DNA from: Candidatus Atribacteria bacterium 1244-E10-H5-B2
GTDB taxonomy: Bacteria > Atribacterota > JS1 > SB-45 > 34-128
DNA: 12,510 nucleotides
Direction of reading: 5' to 3'
Assembly (NCBI GenBank): GCA_003575245.1
Contig: NMQN01000474.1
Location: forward strand, 1 to 12,510
The notes beneath the pieces were generated by a model, which saw only the letters and a program-made list of their open reading frames with translations, was not told where the DNA came from and ran no database searches. Below, piece by piece: positions 1 through 5,587 of this stretch; within the stretch, counting starts at the first letter, position 1; every line of letters starts with the position of its first letter. Both the position numbers and the translations under genes were made by a program.

Positions 1-32
1 TTGCTTAAAAAAAAAAAAAATAAAAAAAGCAA
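1..32. repeat. A-tract flanked by short inverted repeat
   Basis: TTGCTT (1-6) and AAGCAA (27-32) are complementary and enclose a run of 14 A, one T and 7 A. It could be the remnant of a terminator-type hairpin or simply low-complexity DNA. It lies at the very edge of the window, so its context cannot be judged. Confidence 0.4.
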
Positions 33-43
33 GGAAAGTAAAA

Positions 44-502
44 ATGCCAAAGGGAAAATATAAAAAATTAGAATGTCATAAAAATATTCTTAAAAAAAAT
101 CTCAAACATAAAAAATTGACTCTAAGAGAAGCTGAAAAATCAATGTTTAGATACGATTTTAGAAAATCTTTTAGAGAAAGGATAAATAATATAAAAAATA
201 TTAGTATTTCAGATGAAAAATTAAATGAACTGATAACAATAGGGAAGATTCATTATATTAAAAAAAGAAAAATACCAAGAATGGAAGATTATACGCCACC
301 TATGTGGCACTTGTGGGTATATGGAGGATGCAGAAAAAATCAATTTGTTAAAGAAAAAACAGTAAATAAAACTATACTCGAAAATATATTAAGTTTTAGC
401 AAGGAAGAACTAAAAGAAAAGATGCTTAGAATTCTAAAAGAAAAAGGTCAAAATCCTGATGATTGGAATTTTTATGAATGGTTTAAAACTGTTGACATAT
501 AA
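44..502 (+). CDS. Hypothetical lysine-rich protein, 152 aa
   Basis: I do not recognise this protein. The ATG is preceded by AAGGAAAG at a workable Shine-Dalgarno distance. The N-terminal third is very basic (many KK and KN pairs). The middle holds an aromatic segment (YTPPMWHLWVYGGC, about residues 86-99), and the C-terminal part looks helical and charged (SKEELKEKMLRILKEK), ending in a Trp/Phe-rich tail (DWNFYEWF). There is no signal peptide or membrane segment. The DNA is visibly more A+T-rich than the aro operon, as expected for accessory or transferred DNA. It is separated by about 235 bp from the next gene on the same strand. The continuous frame, start signal and non-random amino-acid pattern argue that it is real. 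No function can be assigned. Confidence 0.6.
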   Translation: MPKGKYKKLECHKNILKKNLKHKKLTLREAEKSMFRYDFRKSFRERINNIKNISISDEKLNELITIGKIHYIKKRKIPRMEDYTPPMWHLWVYGGCRKNQFVKEKTVNKTILENILSFSKEELKEKMLRILKEKGQNPDDWNFYEWFKTVDI

Positions 503-737
503 GGATTTCTTATTCTTTGGAACAAAAACGCTTATGATTATACCTACCCAAATTTTATAAAACGCTAAAACTGTTGCAAATAAAGGCTTTCAAAATTACA
601 CGATATTGGCTTAAAGGAAAGTAAAAAATGTTCTCAAATGGTAAATATTTATCAATATAAATTAAGTAAATAAATTTAAGTAGAAAAATTAGAATTGAAA
701 TAAACTAATAAAAAATTATTAGTGAGGTGATATTCCA
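503..737. other. A+T-rich intergenic region with RBS-like repeat and palindrome
   Basis: No credible gene is seen. At 613-630 the start signal of the preceding ORF recurs almost exactly (AAAGGAAAGTAAAAAATG; compare 31-46). It opens a frame of only 10 codons whose start (MFSNGKY) loosely recalls MPKGKYK of that ORF, so it may be a decayed duplicate. A perfect 18-bp palindrome (CTAATAA-AAAA-TTATTAG, 705-722) sits directly before the ribosome binding site of the next gene and could be an operator or a small mRNA hairpin. No convincing promoter was found. Confidence 0.4.
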
Positions 738-740
738 ATT
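721..740 (+). promoter_or_regulatory. RBS pointing to an ATT start codon
   Basis: GAGGTGA (724-730) is a strong Shine-Dalgarno. Seven bases downstream lies ATT (738-740), in frame with the winged-helix gene. No ATG, GTG or TTG occurs in that frame between the upstream TGA stop (723-725) and the TTG at 801, and that TTG has no clear Shine-Dalgarno. The intervening codons read YNPHAQAQAETKKLVEQNPE, which is protein-like. I therefore infer initiation at ATT. Confidence 0.55.
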
Positions 741-1229
741 TATAATCCTCATGCCCAAGCACAAGCTGAAACTAAAAAGTTAGTTGAACAAAATCCGGAA
801 TTGTATCAAGGTCTTGACCTGGATGAAGAAAGCTTTTATAGAAGGAAGAGGGAACAATTTAGTGCTATTGCTTGGGAATTCGTTCATTCTGGGATATTCG
901 CTGAGTTATCTGGAAGTACTTGTAAAACATTAATGGCCATTGCAAGCTTAACCAATAAGTATCGTAATATGTGCTATAGCAACCGAATAATTTCCGAATG
1001 GGCTGGGATTAATGATTGTACAGTTAAAAAATCCTTAAGAGAATTAGAATATTATCATCTTATCAAACGATTCGACTTGCCTGGAGGAAAACGTACAAAT
1101 AGAATAAGGATGATTGTCTTGCAAAGATGGGATTCAGTTAAAGATGTTCTAATAGAGGAAAACAAGATTGAAGTAGACAGCATGGGAAAAGTCGTCTCTG
1201 TAAAGCCATATCCTTTTAGAAAACAATAA
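738..1229 (+). CDS. Winged-helix (HTH_36-like) DNA-binding protein of a mobile element
   Basis: The central segment (about residues 36-95 from TTG 801) has the layout of Rep-type winged helices. A first helix (AELSGSTCKTLMAIASLTNKY) is followed by SNRIISEWAGINDCTVKKSL as helix-turn-helix and LRELEYYHLIKRF as recognition helix and wing. The rest is basic and polar, with no catalytic domain. Such proteins are common on plasmids and integrative elements, as replication- or transfer-associated regulators; this function is inferred from fold and context. The start is unusual: the Shine-Dalgarno at 724-730 points to ATT at 738 (163 codons), while the first conventional start is TTG at 801 (142 codons). 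It stands alone, with a structured inverted repeat just downstream. It may equally be a truncated initiator that lost a C-terminal domain. Confidence 0.72.
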   Translation: MYNPHAQAQAETKKLVEQNPELYQGLDLDEESFYRRKREQFSAIAWEFVHSGIFAELSGSTCKTLMAIASLTNKYRNMCYSNRIISEWAGINDCTVKKSLRELEYYHLIKRFDLPGGKRTNRIRMIVLQRWDSVKDVLIEENKIEVDSMGKVVSVKPYPFRKQ

Positions 1230-1245
1230 AAGACAAAAGGTAGTT

Positions 1246-1309
1246 TTTCCACCCTACCCTATGGGGTAAATCCTACCCATATAGGCGTAGTGGTAGTTAA
1301 TAGTGGAAA
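1246..1309. repeat. Compound inverted repeat with nested hairpin and direct repeats
   Basis: Outer arms TTTCCAC (1246-1252) and GTGGAAA (1303-1309) are perfect complements, and CTACC (1254-1258) pairs with GGTAG (1292-1296). Inside lie TACCC-TATG-GGGTA (a perfect 5-bp hairpin) and two related direct repeats beginning CCTACCC (1253 and 1272). There is no T-run, so it is not a simple terminator. It may be an operator, iteron-type or transfer-origin-type site of the element; which one is inference. Confidence 0.5.
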
Positions 1310-1367
1310 CATCTTATAAGTGAGGTAATATTAAATAGGTTTAAAATACTCTCATACCTTGTCTAAT

Positions 1368-1386
1368 TACAATAATCAATATTGTA
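1368..1386. repeat. Inverted repeat TACAATA-N5-TATTGTA
   Basis: Two perfect 7-bp arms separated by five bases lie about 150 bp upstream of the XRE-gene promoter. A second shorter palindrome, CAATTAATAATTG, occurs at 1450-1462. Their size and spacing fit operators for a small dimeric HTH repressor, but the link to the regulator downstream is inferred only. Confidence 0.35.
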
Positions 1387-1538
1387 GATACTAGAGATAA
1401 AATAAGCCTAATAATTATATTTAACTAACTAATAAAATGATATATTAAGCAATTAATAATTGAACTATTTTATTCGCCTTTATCGTTTTAAGGACCAATA
1501 TATTTATTGATAAGAGTTATTGCTTTTTCACTAATTAT

Positions 1539-1567
1539 TTGACATTTTATATACAATGCGTTATAAT
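1539..1567 (+). promoter_or_regulatory. Consensus sigma70-type promoter of the XRE gene
   Basis: TTGACA (1539-1544), a 17-bp spacer and TATAAT (1562-1567) match the consensus exactly. The expected transcription start, about 7 bases past the -10, is at or next to the ATG at 1574, so the transcript would be leaderless. Confidence 0.8.
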
Positions 1568-1573
1568 GCAAAT

Positions 1574-1780
1574 ATGAATGATTTAGTAAAGAAATTAGAA
1601 ATTTACCGTTTAGAAAATCGAATTAGCCAAAAACAATTAGCTGATAGACTAAAGGTTACCTTCTCAACTGTGAACCGCTGGTTTAATGGTAAGACCAAAC
1701 CAAATAAGATCCAGCAGTATCATATTAATAAACTACTTAAAGATTATGGCCTTAAAGATAAACACTTCGAAATTATTTAA
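1574..1780 (+). CDS. XRE-family helix-turn-helix regulator, probably leaderless
   Basis: This is a 68-residue single-domain protein. The HTH spans about residues 8-50: helix 1 (LEIYRLENRI), then SQKQLADRLKVTFSTVNRWFNGKTKP, which is the XRE/Cro helix-turn-helix with recognition helix FSTVNRWF. A short C-terminal helical tail follows. Family members act as repressors or antirepressors of mobile elements. An in-frame ATG at 1556 lies between the -35 and -10 boxes and cannot be on the mRNA, so I use 1574, at the predicted transcription start. No Shine-Dalgarno is present, consistent with a leaderless message as known for lambda cI from PRM. It lies 29 bp before the recombinase, with no promoter or terminator between, so it probably forms an operon with it and may regulate it. 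Confidence 0.85.
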   Translation: MNDLVKKLEIYRLENRISQKQLADRLKVTFSTVNRWFNGKTKPNKIQQYHINKLLKDYGLKDKHFEII

Positions 1781-1809
1781 GTTATCAATATTTTTTAAAG
1801 GTGGATTAT

Positions 1810-3306
1810 ATGAAAGCTGTTTTATATGCACGAGTTTCCAGTAAAGAACAAGAAGAAGGTTTTTCTATCCCTGCCCAATTAAAATTACTTATAGAGTACG
1901 CCAGGGAAAACGGGTTTAAAATAATTAAAGAGTTTATCGATGCAGAAACCGCTAAAAAAGCCGGAAGAACAAAATTTAATGAAATGGTCAAATTTTTAAA
2001 AAATAATACTGGCACAAAAATTGTTCTTTGCGAAAAGACAGACCGCCTATATAGGAATTTTAAAGATTATTGCACTATCGATGATCTAAATTTAGAAATT
2101 CATCTTGTAAAAGAAAATGAAATAATCAATAAATATTCTAAATCACATCAAAAATTTATTCATGGTATAAAAGTATTGATGGCAAAAAATTATATTGATA
2201 ATCTCTCTGAAGAAATCCGCAAAGGCATGAATGAAAAAGTAAATCAAGGATACTATCCTTCCCATGCACCTCTTGGTTATTATAATTCAATAAAACTTAT
2301 CAATGGTGAAAAAATAAAGACAATTGAAATCGATAATAAAACAAGTTTTATTGTGAAAAAGCTATTTGAATTATATGCAACTGGTTCTTACTCTTTAAAA
2401 GACATCGCTGAATATGCTAATAAAGAAGGTTTAAGAAGTAGAAAAGGAAATAAATTGGAAAAATGTACTGTCCATAGAATGCTTAAAAATCCAATTTATT
2501 ATGGATATTTTTACTGGAGCCACACTCTTTATAAAGGGAAACATCCTTCAATTATAAGTAAAGAATTATTTGATTCTGTACAATTATCTTTTGATGGTCA
2601 TAACCGACCTAAAAATCCCAAGAAGCATAAATTTGCATTTTCTGGTTTATTAACCTGTGGCAAATGTGGGTGTGCTATAACTTCTGAAATTAAGAAAGGT
2701 AAATACATTTATTACCATTGTACTGGCTATAAAGGCAAATGTGGAAATAAAGCTATTAGGGAAGAAGCTTTGATAGAGAAATTTGGTGATGTAATCAAAA
2801 AAGTGAAAATGGATCCTAATATATTAAATTGGCTCAAAGAAGCTTTAAAAGAAAGTCACAAAGATAAAAAGGAATACCATAATAGCCAAATAGATAATTT
2901 ACAAAAACAATATACTAAATACAATAAACGTTTAGATAGATTATATGAAGATAAATTAGATGGAATTATTACAAAGGAATTTTTTGAAGAAAAAAATAAA
3001 CTCTGGTCGAAAGAACAGCAAGACATCTTTTCATCAATCGAAAAGCATAAAAAAGCTAATGCTAATTACTTTGAGCAAGGTATTCATATTTTAGAACTTA
3101 CCCAAAAGCTTTATTCAGCTTACTTACAAGAAAATTCTAATGAAAAAGGTCAACTTGTTAATTTATTATTATCGAACTGCACCTTAAACGACGGAAACCT
3201 TTACCCTACATACAAAAGACCCTTTAATCTTGTAGTTAAAGGGTCTTCGCGTATACTATGGTGGAGGCGGCGAGATTCGAACTCGCGTCCAAAGATATTT
3301 CAGTAA
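1810..3306 (+). CDS. Large serine recombinase (site-specific integrase)
   Basis: This 498-aa enzyme cuts and rejoins DNA through a 5'-phosphoserine intermediate and typically integrates or excises mobile elements. The resolvase domain covers about residues 1-145: YARVSSKEQ carries the catalytic Ser10 with Arg8, and TDRLYRN (77-83) carries conserved Asp/Arg. The recombinase domain (about 150-260) starts near HAPLGYY. A zinc ribbon follows (C283, C286, C304, C311), then a coiled coil (about 355-425). The ATG at 1810 is chosen because AAAGGTGG (1796-1803) is its ribosome binding site; an in-frame GTG at 1801 lies inside that site. The usual family C-terminus is visible as YKRPFNLV. After it the frame continues through the ssrA terminator and 48 bases into antisense ssrA before TAA (3304-3306), adding a tail (WWRRRDSNSRP) that is antisense tmRNA. 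No domain is broken. It is probably the integrase of an element that uses ssrA as its site. Confidence 0.93.
   Translation: MKAVLYARVSSKEQEEGFSIPAQLKLLIEYARENGFKIIKEFIDAETAKKAGRTKFNEMVKFLKNNTGTKIVLCEKTDRLYRNFKDYCTIDDLNLEIHLVKENEIINKYSKSHQKFIHGIKVLMAKNYIDNLSEEIRKGMNEKVNQGYYPSHAPLGYYNSIKLINGEKIKTIEIDNKTSFIVKKLFELYATGSYSLKDIAEYANKEGLRSRKGNKLEKCTVHRMLKNPIYYGYFYWSHTLYKGKHPSIISKELFDSVQLSFDGHNRPKNPKKHKFAFSGLLTCGKCGCAITSEIKKGKYIYYHCTGYKGKCGNKAIREEALIEKFGDVIKKVKMDPNILNWLKEALKESHKDKKEYHNSQIDNLQKQYTKYNKRLDRLYEDKLDGIITKEFFEEKNKLWSKEQQDIFSSIEKHKKANANYFEQGIHILELTQKLYSAYLQENSNEKGQLVNLLLSNCTLNDGNLYPTYKRPFNLVVKGSSRILWWRRRDSNSRPKIFQ
3214..3247 (-). terminator. Intrinsic terminator of ssrA
   Basis: Read on the minus strand, a perfect 12-bp stem (3247-3236 with 3227-3216, core GACCCTTTAA/TTAAAGGGTC) with an 8-base loop is followed by a T-rich stretch. 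It begins 12 bases past the tmRNA CCA end. The same bases on the plus strand encode the C-terminus of the serine recombinase. Confidence 0.88.
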
Positions 3307-3615
3307 GAACCGCTACGAGTGTAGTCTATGATTTGGTTCTCGCTCTTTCTACCTCCCGTAGACAGGATGTAAATTGAGCCAGCCCTAAACCTTCTCCTCT
3401 ACCTCCCAGGGCAGTAAGGCAAAAGATAGTCTACTTTATGTTACACCCGTAAAGGTCTCGTAGACACAAGACCTGCACAGACGTGCAGCCTAATTAGGCT
3501 GCAAATGCTAATTGTTCGTTTCTAGCAATTAATGTTTTTCCACGGTTTTACGAGGACATGGAACCTCGACTCGCTGTTCTTACCTCTCTTATCCCTGTCG
3601 AAACCTATCGCCCCC
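3259..3615 (-). ncRNA. ssrA: Transfer-messenger RNA (tmRNA)
   Basis: tmRNA rescues stalled ribosomes together with SmpB and adds a degradation tag. The 5' end (GGGGGCG, 3615-3609) pairs with CGCCTCC before an encoded ACCA, giving a 7-bp acceptor stem with one G-U pair. The conserved 5' stretch GATAGGTTTCGAC and the T-arm (GCGAG, TTCGAAT, CTCGC) are present. The tag frame (3526-3494) reads ARNEQLAFAA then TAA, starting at resume codon GCT. A perfect 18-base palindrome (3485-3502) at the tag stop forms the helix after the tag. Two similar pseudoknot units each contain GGGAGGTAGA. Length is about 357 nt, one-piece form. The 5' end overlaps the smpB stop region, so processing from a joint smpB-ssrA transcript is likely. 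The 3' end overlaps the antisense recombinase frame. Confidence 0.95.
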
Positions 3616-4084
3616 ATTCTTTATTCTTTAATTCTCTTTCTACTTCTCTTTGGGCATCTTTTTCAGCTAATGCTTGTCGTTTATCGTATAATCTTTTTCC
3701 TTTAGCCAAAGCCAATTCAATCTTGGCATGACCTCTTTTAAAATAAATTCGCAAAGGCACCAGGGTTAAACCTTTCTCCTCAACTTGCCCCTTTAAACGG
3801 CTAATTTCTCGTTTATGCATAAGTAATTTACGCTTCCTTTTGGGGCCAACATTGAATATATTACCAAAGGCGTAAGGAGAAATATGCATATTCATTATAT
3901 AAAGTTCATTATTTTCAAATTGAGCGAAACTTTCCCGTAAGCTAACTTTGCCTTCTCTTAAAGATTTCACTTCTGTTCCTTTTAGGACCAACCCTACTTC
4001 GTAAGTATCTAATATATGATAATCATGTCGTGCTTTTCTGTTTATAGCTACATTTTTTACTTCATCTTTATTGGCAAAGCTCAT
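3605..4084 (-). CDS. smpB: SsrA-binding protein SmpB
   Basis: SmpB binds the tRNA-like domain of tmRNA and brings it to ribosomes stalled on broken mRNAs. At 159 aa it is of normal length. The OB-fold core shows the family signatures NRKARHDYHILDTYEVGLVL and GTEVKSLREGKVSL near the N-terminus, and NMHISPYAFGN in the middle. The lysine/arginine-rich tail (GKRLYDKRQALAEKDAQREVERELK) is the part that enters the decoding centre. The start ATG has GAGG about 8 bases upstream. A promoter (4137-4109) lies just upstream, so it is transcribed separately from tyrA. The stop TAG (3607-3605) lies inside ssrA: the last codons (W-G-R-stop) are read from the first bases of tmRNA, an 11-base overlap. Confidence 0.96.
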   Translation of the reverse strand: MSFANKDEVKNVAINRKARHDYHILDTYEVGLVLKGTEVKSLREGKVSLRESFAQFENNELYIMNMHISPYAFGNIFNVGPKRKRKLLMHKREISRLKGQVEEKGLTLVPLRIYFKRGHAKIELALAKGKRLYDKRQALAEKDAQREVERELKNKEWGR

Positions 4085-4108
4085 AATTTTTCCTCATCTT
4101 GCAGTTAA

Positions 4109-4137
4109 ATTATAGCATAAATGAGGGGAATTTTCAA
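4109..4137 (-). promoter_or_regulatory. Promoter of smpB-ssrA
   Basis: On the minus strand TTGAAA (4137-4132), a 17-bp spacer ending in TGC, and TATAAT (4114-4109) form a near-consensus, extended -10 promoter. The predicted start is near 4102, giving a leader of about 18 nt before the smpB ATG. Confidence 0.8.
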
Positions 4138-4164
4138 TAAAAAAGAAGCTAGGATCCTTATTCA

Positions 4165-4237
4165 TATCTCGTATCTCGTGAATCGTATCTCGCATTCTTG
4201 CGTATAGCGTACAGCGTTTAGCGGATAGGATATAGCG
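4165..4237. repeat. Phased heptamer array (TATCTCG and GCGTATA units)
   Basis: From 4165 the sequence is organised in 7-base units: TATCTCG, TATCTCG, TGAATCG, TATCTCG, CATTCTT, GCGTATA, GCGTACA, GCGTTTA, GCGGATA, GGATATA, GCG. Two unrelated heptamers are joined without a break in phase. It lies in the smpB-tyrA gap and does not encode protein. Confidence 0.75.
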
Positions 4238-4431
4238 AAAAACAAAAAGTGCAAAACAAAAAACTGAGAAAATAATTATTCATTAATAGACAGGCGAGAC
4301 ACCTGTCCTACGAGCAGATACAAGGTCTGCACCTACGACTTATGAACTATCACCCAATTTTACTGGAGGACTGGTAAACCCAAAAAATCGGTAAATTTGA
4401 GAATTGGTCAATCGGCAAATTTCCTAATATT

Positions 4432-5298
4432 CTATATACTTTCTCTTAATTTGCTTGCTTTTCGAAATTCTTCTTTTAAACTGTTGGGATCATTTTTGAG
4501 TTTATCTTCTATTACTTCAAGATAATTTCTAAATTCCTGAATCATTTCCAAAATATTTTCTTGATTAGTATCACAGATATCTTCCCATATCTTATAAGGA
4601 CTGGAAGCAATCCGGGTCATATCTTTAAATCCCTCTCCGACGGCTTTAAAATAATTATTGTTATTTTCTTTTTGGACTAACTCACTTACCATATTTATCA
4701 GAGAAATTGCCATAATCTGAGGTAGATGGCTCACTGCACCAACAATTCTGTCGTGCTCGAGAGAGTCTAATATTAATCTTTTTGCGCCTATCATCTTGAT
4801 TAATGAAGATATCTTTTCTATTGCTATTAAATTACTTTTTTTAGTAGGAGTTAGGATATAGGTTTTATCCTGAAAGAGATGAGGATTTGCTGACTTTATA
4901 CCATATTCTTCTGAACCTGCCATAGGATGGCCACCAATAAAGAATATATCTTTAGACAATACTTTATCGGCTCTCTCTACAATTTGCCTTTTAGTGCTCC
5001 CGGTATCAGTTACCAGACATCCTTTTTTAAGAAAAGAATTAATTTGGGCCAATAAATTTAAAATTGTTTTTACTGGTGTAGCAATAATTACTATATCAGC
5101 TTCTTTTATTCCTTCTTCGATATTAACTGTTCCCTCACCAATAGCCCCTCGAGCAATTGCTTTTTCGATTATTTTTTGTTTATCTATTCCTACAATTTTA
5201 AAATTCGGTTTCTTTTTTTTAAGAGCTAATCCGAGTGAGCCGCCGATTAAACCTACACCAATGATAGTTATTTTTTTAAAGTCGCTTTCCTCTTCCAT
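4432..5298 (-). CDS. tyrA: Prephenate dehydrogenase
   Basis: TyrA oxidatively decarboxylates prephenate to 4-hydroxyphenylpyruvate, the tyrosine-branch step. The Rossmann motif GVGLIGGSLG is at residues 14-23, and D39 after the second strand suggests NAD preference. HPMAGSE (124-130) and SHLPQ (190-194) hold the conserved histidines, H191 being the expected catalytic one, and GFKDMTRIASS (223-233) includes the substrate-binding Arg. At 288 aa it has the two core domains only, without a fused chorismate mutase or C-terminal ACT domain, so no feedback domain is visible. AAAGGAG precedes the ATG. It is the last gene of the aro cluster, separated from aroQ by a 317-bp repeat island, so it may be cotranscribed or have its own promoter. 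Chorismate mutase is not encoded in the window. Confidence 0.95.
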   Translation of the reverse strand: MEEESDFKKITIIGVGLIGGSLGLALKKKKPNFKIVGIDKQKIIEKAIARGAIGEGTVNIEEGIKEADIVIIATPVKTILNLLAQINSFLKKGCLVTDTGSTKRQIVERADKVLSKDIFFIGGHPMAGSEEYGIKSANPHLFQDKTYILTPTKKSNLIAIEKISSLIKMIGAKRLILDSLEHDRIVGAVSHLPQIMAISLINMVSELVQKENNNNYFKAVGEGFKDMTRIASSPYKIWEDICDTNQENILEMIQEFRNYLEVIEDKLKNDPNSLKEEFRKASKLRESI

Positions 5299-5340
5299 TT
5301 TGTTTTTCTCCTTTCTGCAATCAGCCTGCTGGTTAATTGC

Positions 5341-5368
5341 GTAATAAGTAATAAGTAATGAGTAATTA
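5341..5368. repeat. Heptamer tandem repeat (GTAATAA type)
   Basis: Four consecutive 7-base units, the first two identical and the others differing by one or two bases, lie about 45 bp upstream of the tyrA start. The period equals that of the array at 4165-4237, though the sequence differs. Confidence 0.7.
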
Positions 5369-5563
5369 ACGATTTAGCAATTGTCCGATTTTCAACAAAT
5401 CCCCCTAACCCTGACCCTCTCCCTCCGGGAGGAGAGGAGAAAACAGGAATAACAGAGAGAATATGCGGGTTCGATGAATCGAGCCCCTTTGATATAGAGA
5501 TTGCTTCCCTGATTCCGCTGAGGTAGGCTTGCTCCGCTTCTTGCAATGACAAAGCAGGGAATA

Positions 5564-5587
5564 GATTCCCTCTTTCGAGGGAATAAC
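5564..5587. repeat. Dispersed palindromic repeat (ATTCCC-TTTC-GGGAAT family), intergenic copy
   Basis: A perfect 8-bp inverted repeat with a TTTC loop. On the minus strand it reads FPRKRES in one frame, the same peptide as the copy inside aroB at 6255-6279. Confidence 0.7.

Larger units (their letters stand above)
1230..1573. other. Structured intergenic region between the two HTH genes
   Basis: No credible gene is seen. It contains a compound inverted repeat (1246-1309), a second copy of the AGTGAGGTRATATT start signal (1319-1332) followed at once by an in-frame TAG, two spaced palindromes (1368-1386 and 1450-1462), and the promoter of the XRE gene. The duplicated start signal without an ORF suggests a gene has been lost here. 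Confidence 0.5.
4085..4431. other. smpB-tyrA gap: repeat mosaic
   Basis: This 347-bp gap contains no gene. Besides the smpB promoter and the heptamer array, it holds an A-rich direct repeat (4239-4266) and two adjacent short hairpins. The first is GACAGG...CCTGTC (4289-4307); the second is GCAGA...TCTGC (4314-4330). A 13-base direct repeat AATCGGYAAATTT follows (4386-4398 and 4410-4422). These look like fragments of short dispersed repeats. No clear terminator after tyrA was found. Confidence 0.6.

Noticed and set aside
1055..1252. Minus-strand open frame of 65 codons
   Set aside because: It is the shadow of the winged-helix gene, with no start signal of its own.
1556..1573. Earlier ATG for the XRE regulator
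   Set aside because: It lies between the -35 and -10 boxes of a consensus promoter, so it would not be on the transcript.
738..3250. A complete prophage or conjugative element
   Set aside because: Only a recombinase and two DNA-binding proteins are visible; no structural, transfer or packaging genes, and the second attachment site is not in the window.
3259..3300. A tRNA gene at the end of the recombinase
   Set aside because: The T-arm and CCA end belong to the tRNA-like domain of tmRNA; the rest of the RNA, with tag frame and 5' end, is present up to 3615.
4165..4237. Possible CRISPR array
   Set aside because: The repeat unit is only 7 bases and there are no spacers between units.
4994..5344. 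Plus-strand open frame of 116 codons with hydrophobic stretches
   Set aside because: It is the antisense shadow of tyrA, whose motifs are fully supported; the hydrophobicity comes from antisense of charged codons.
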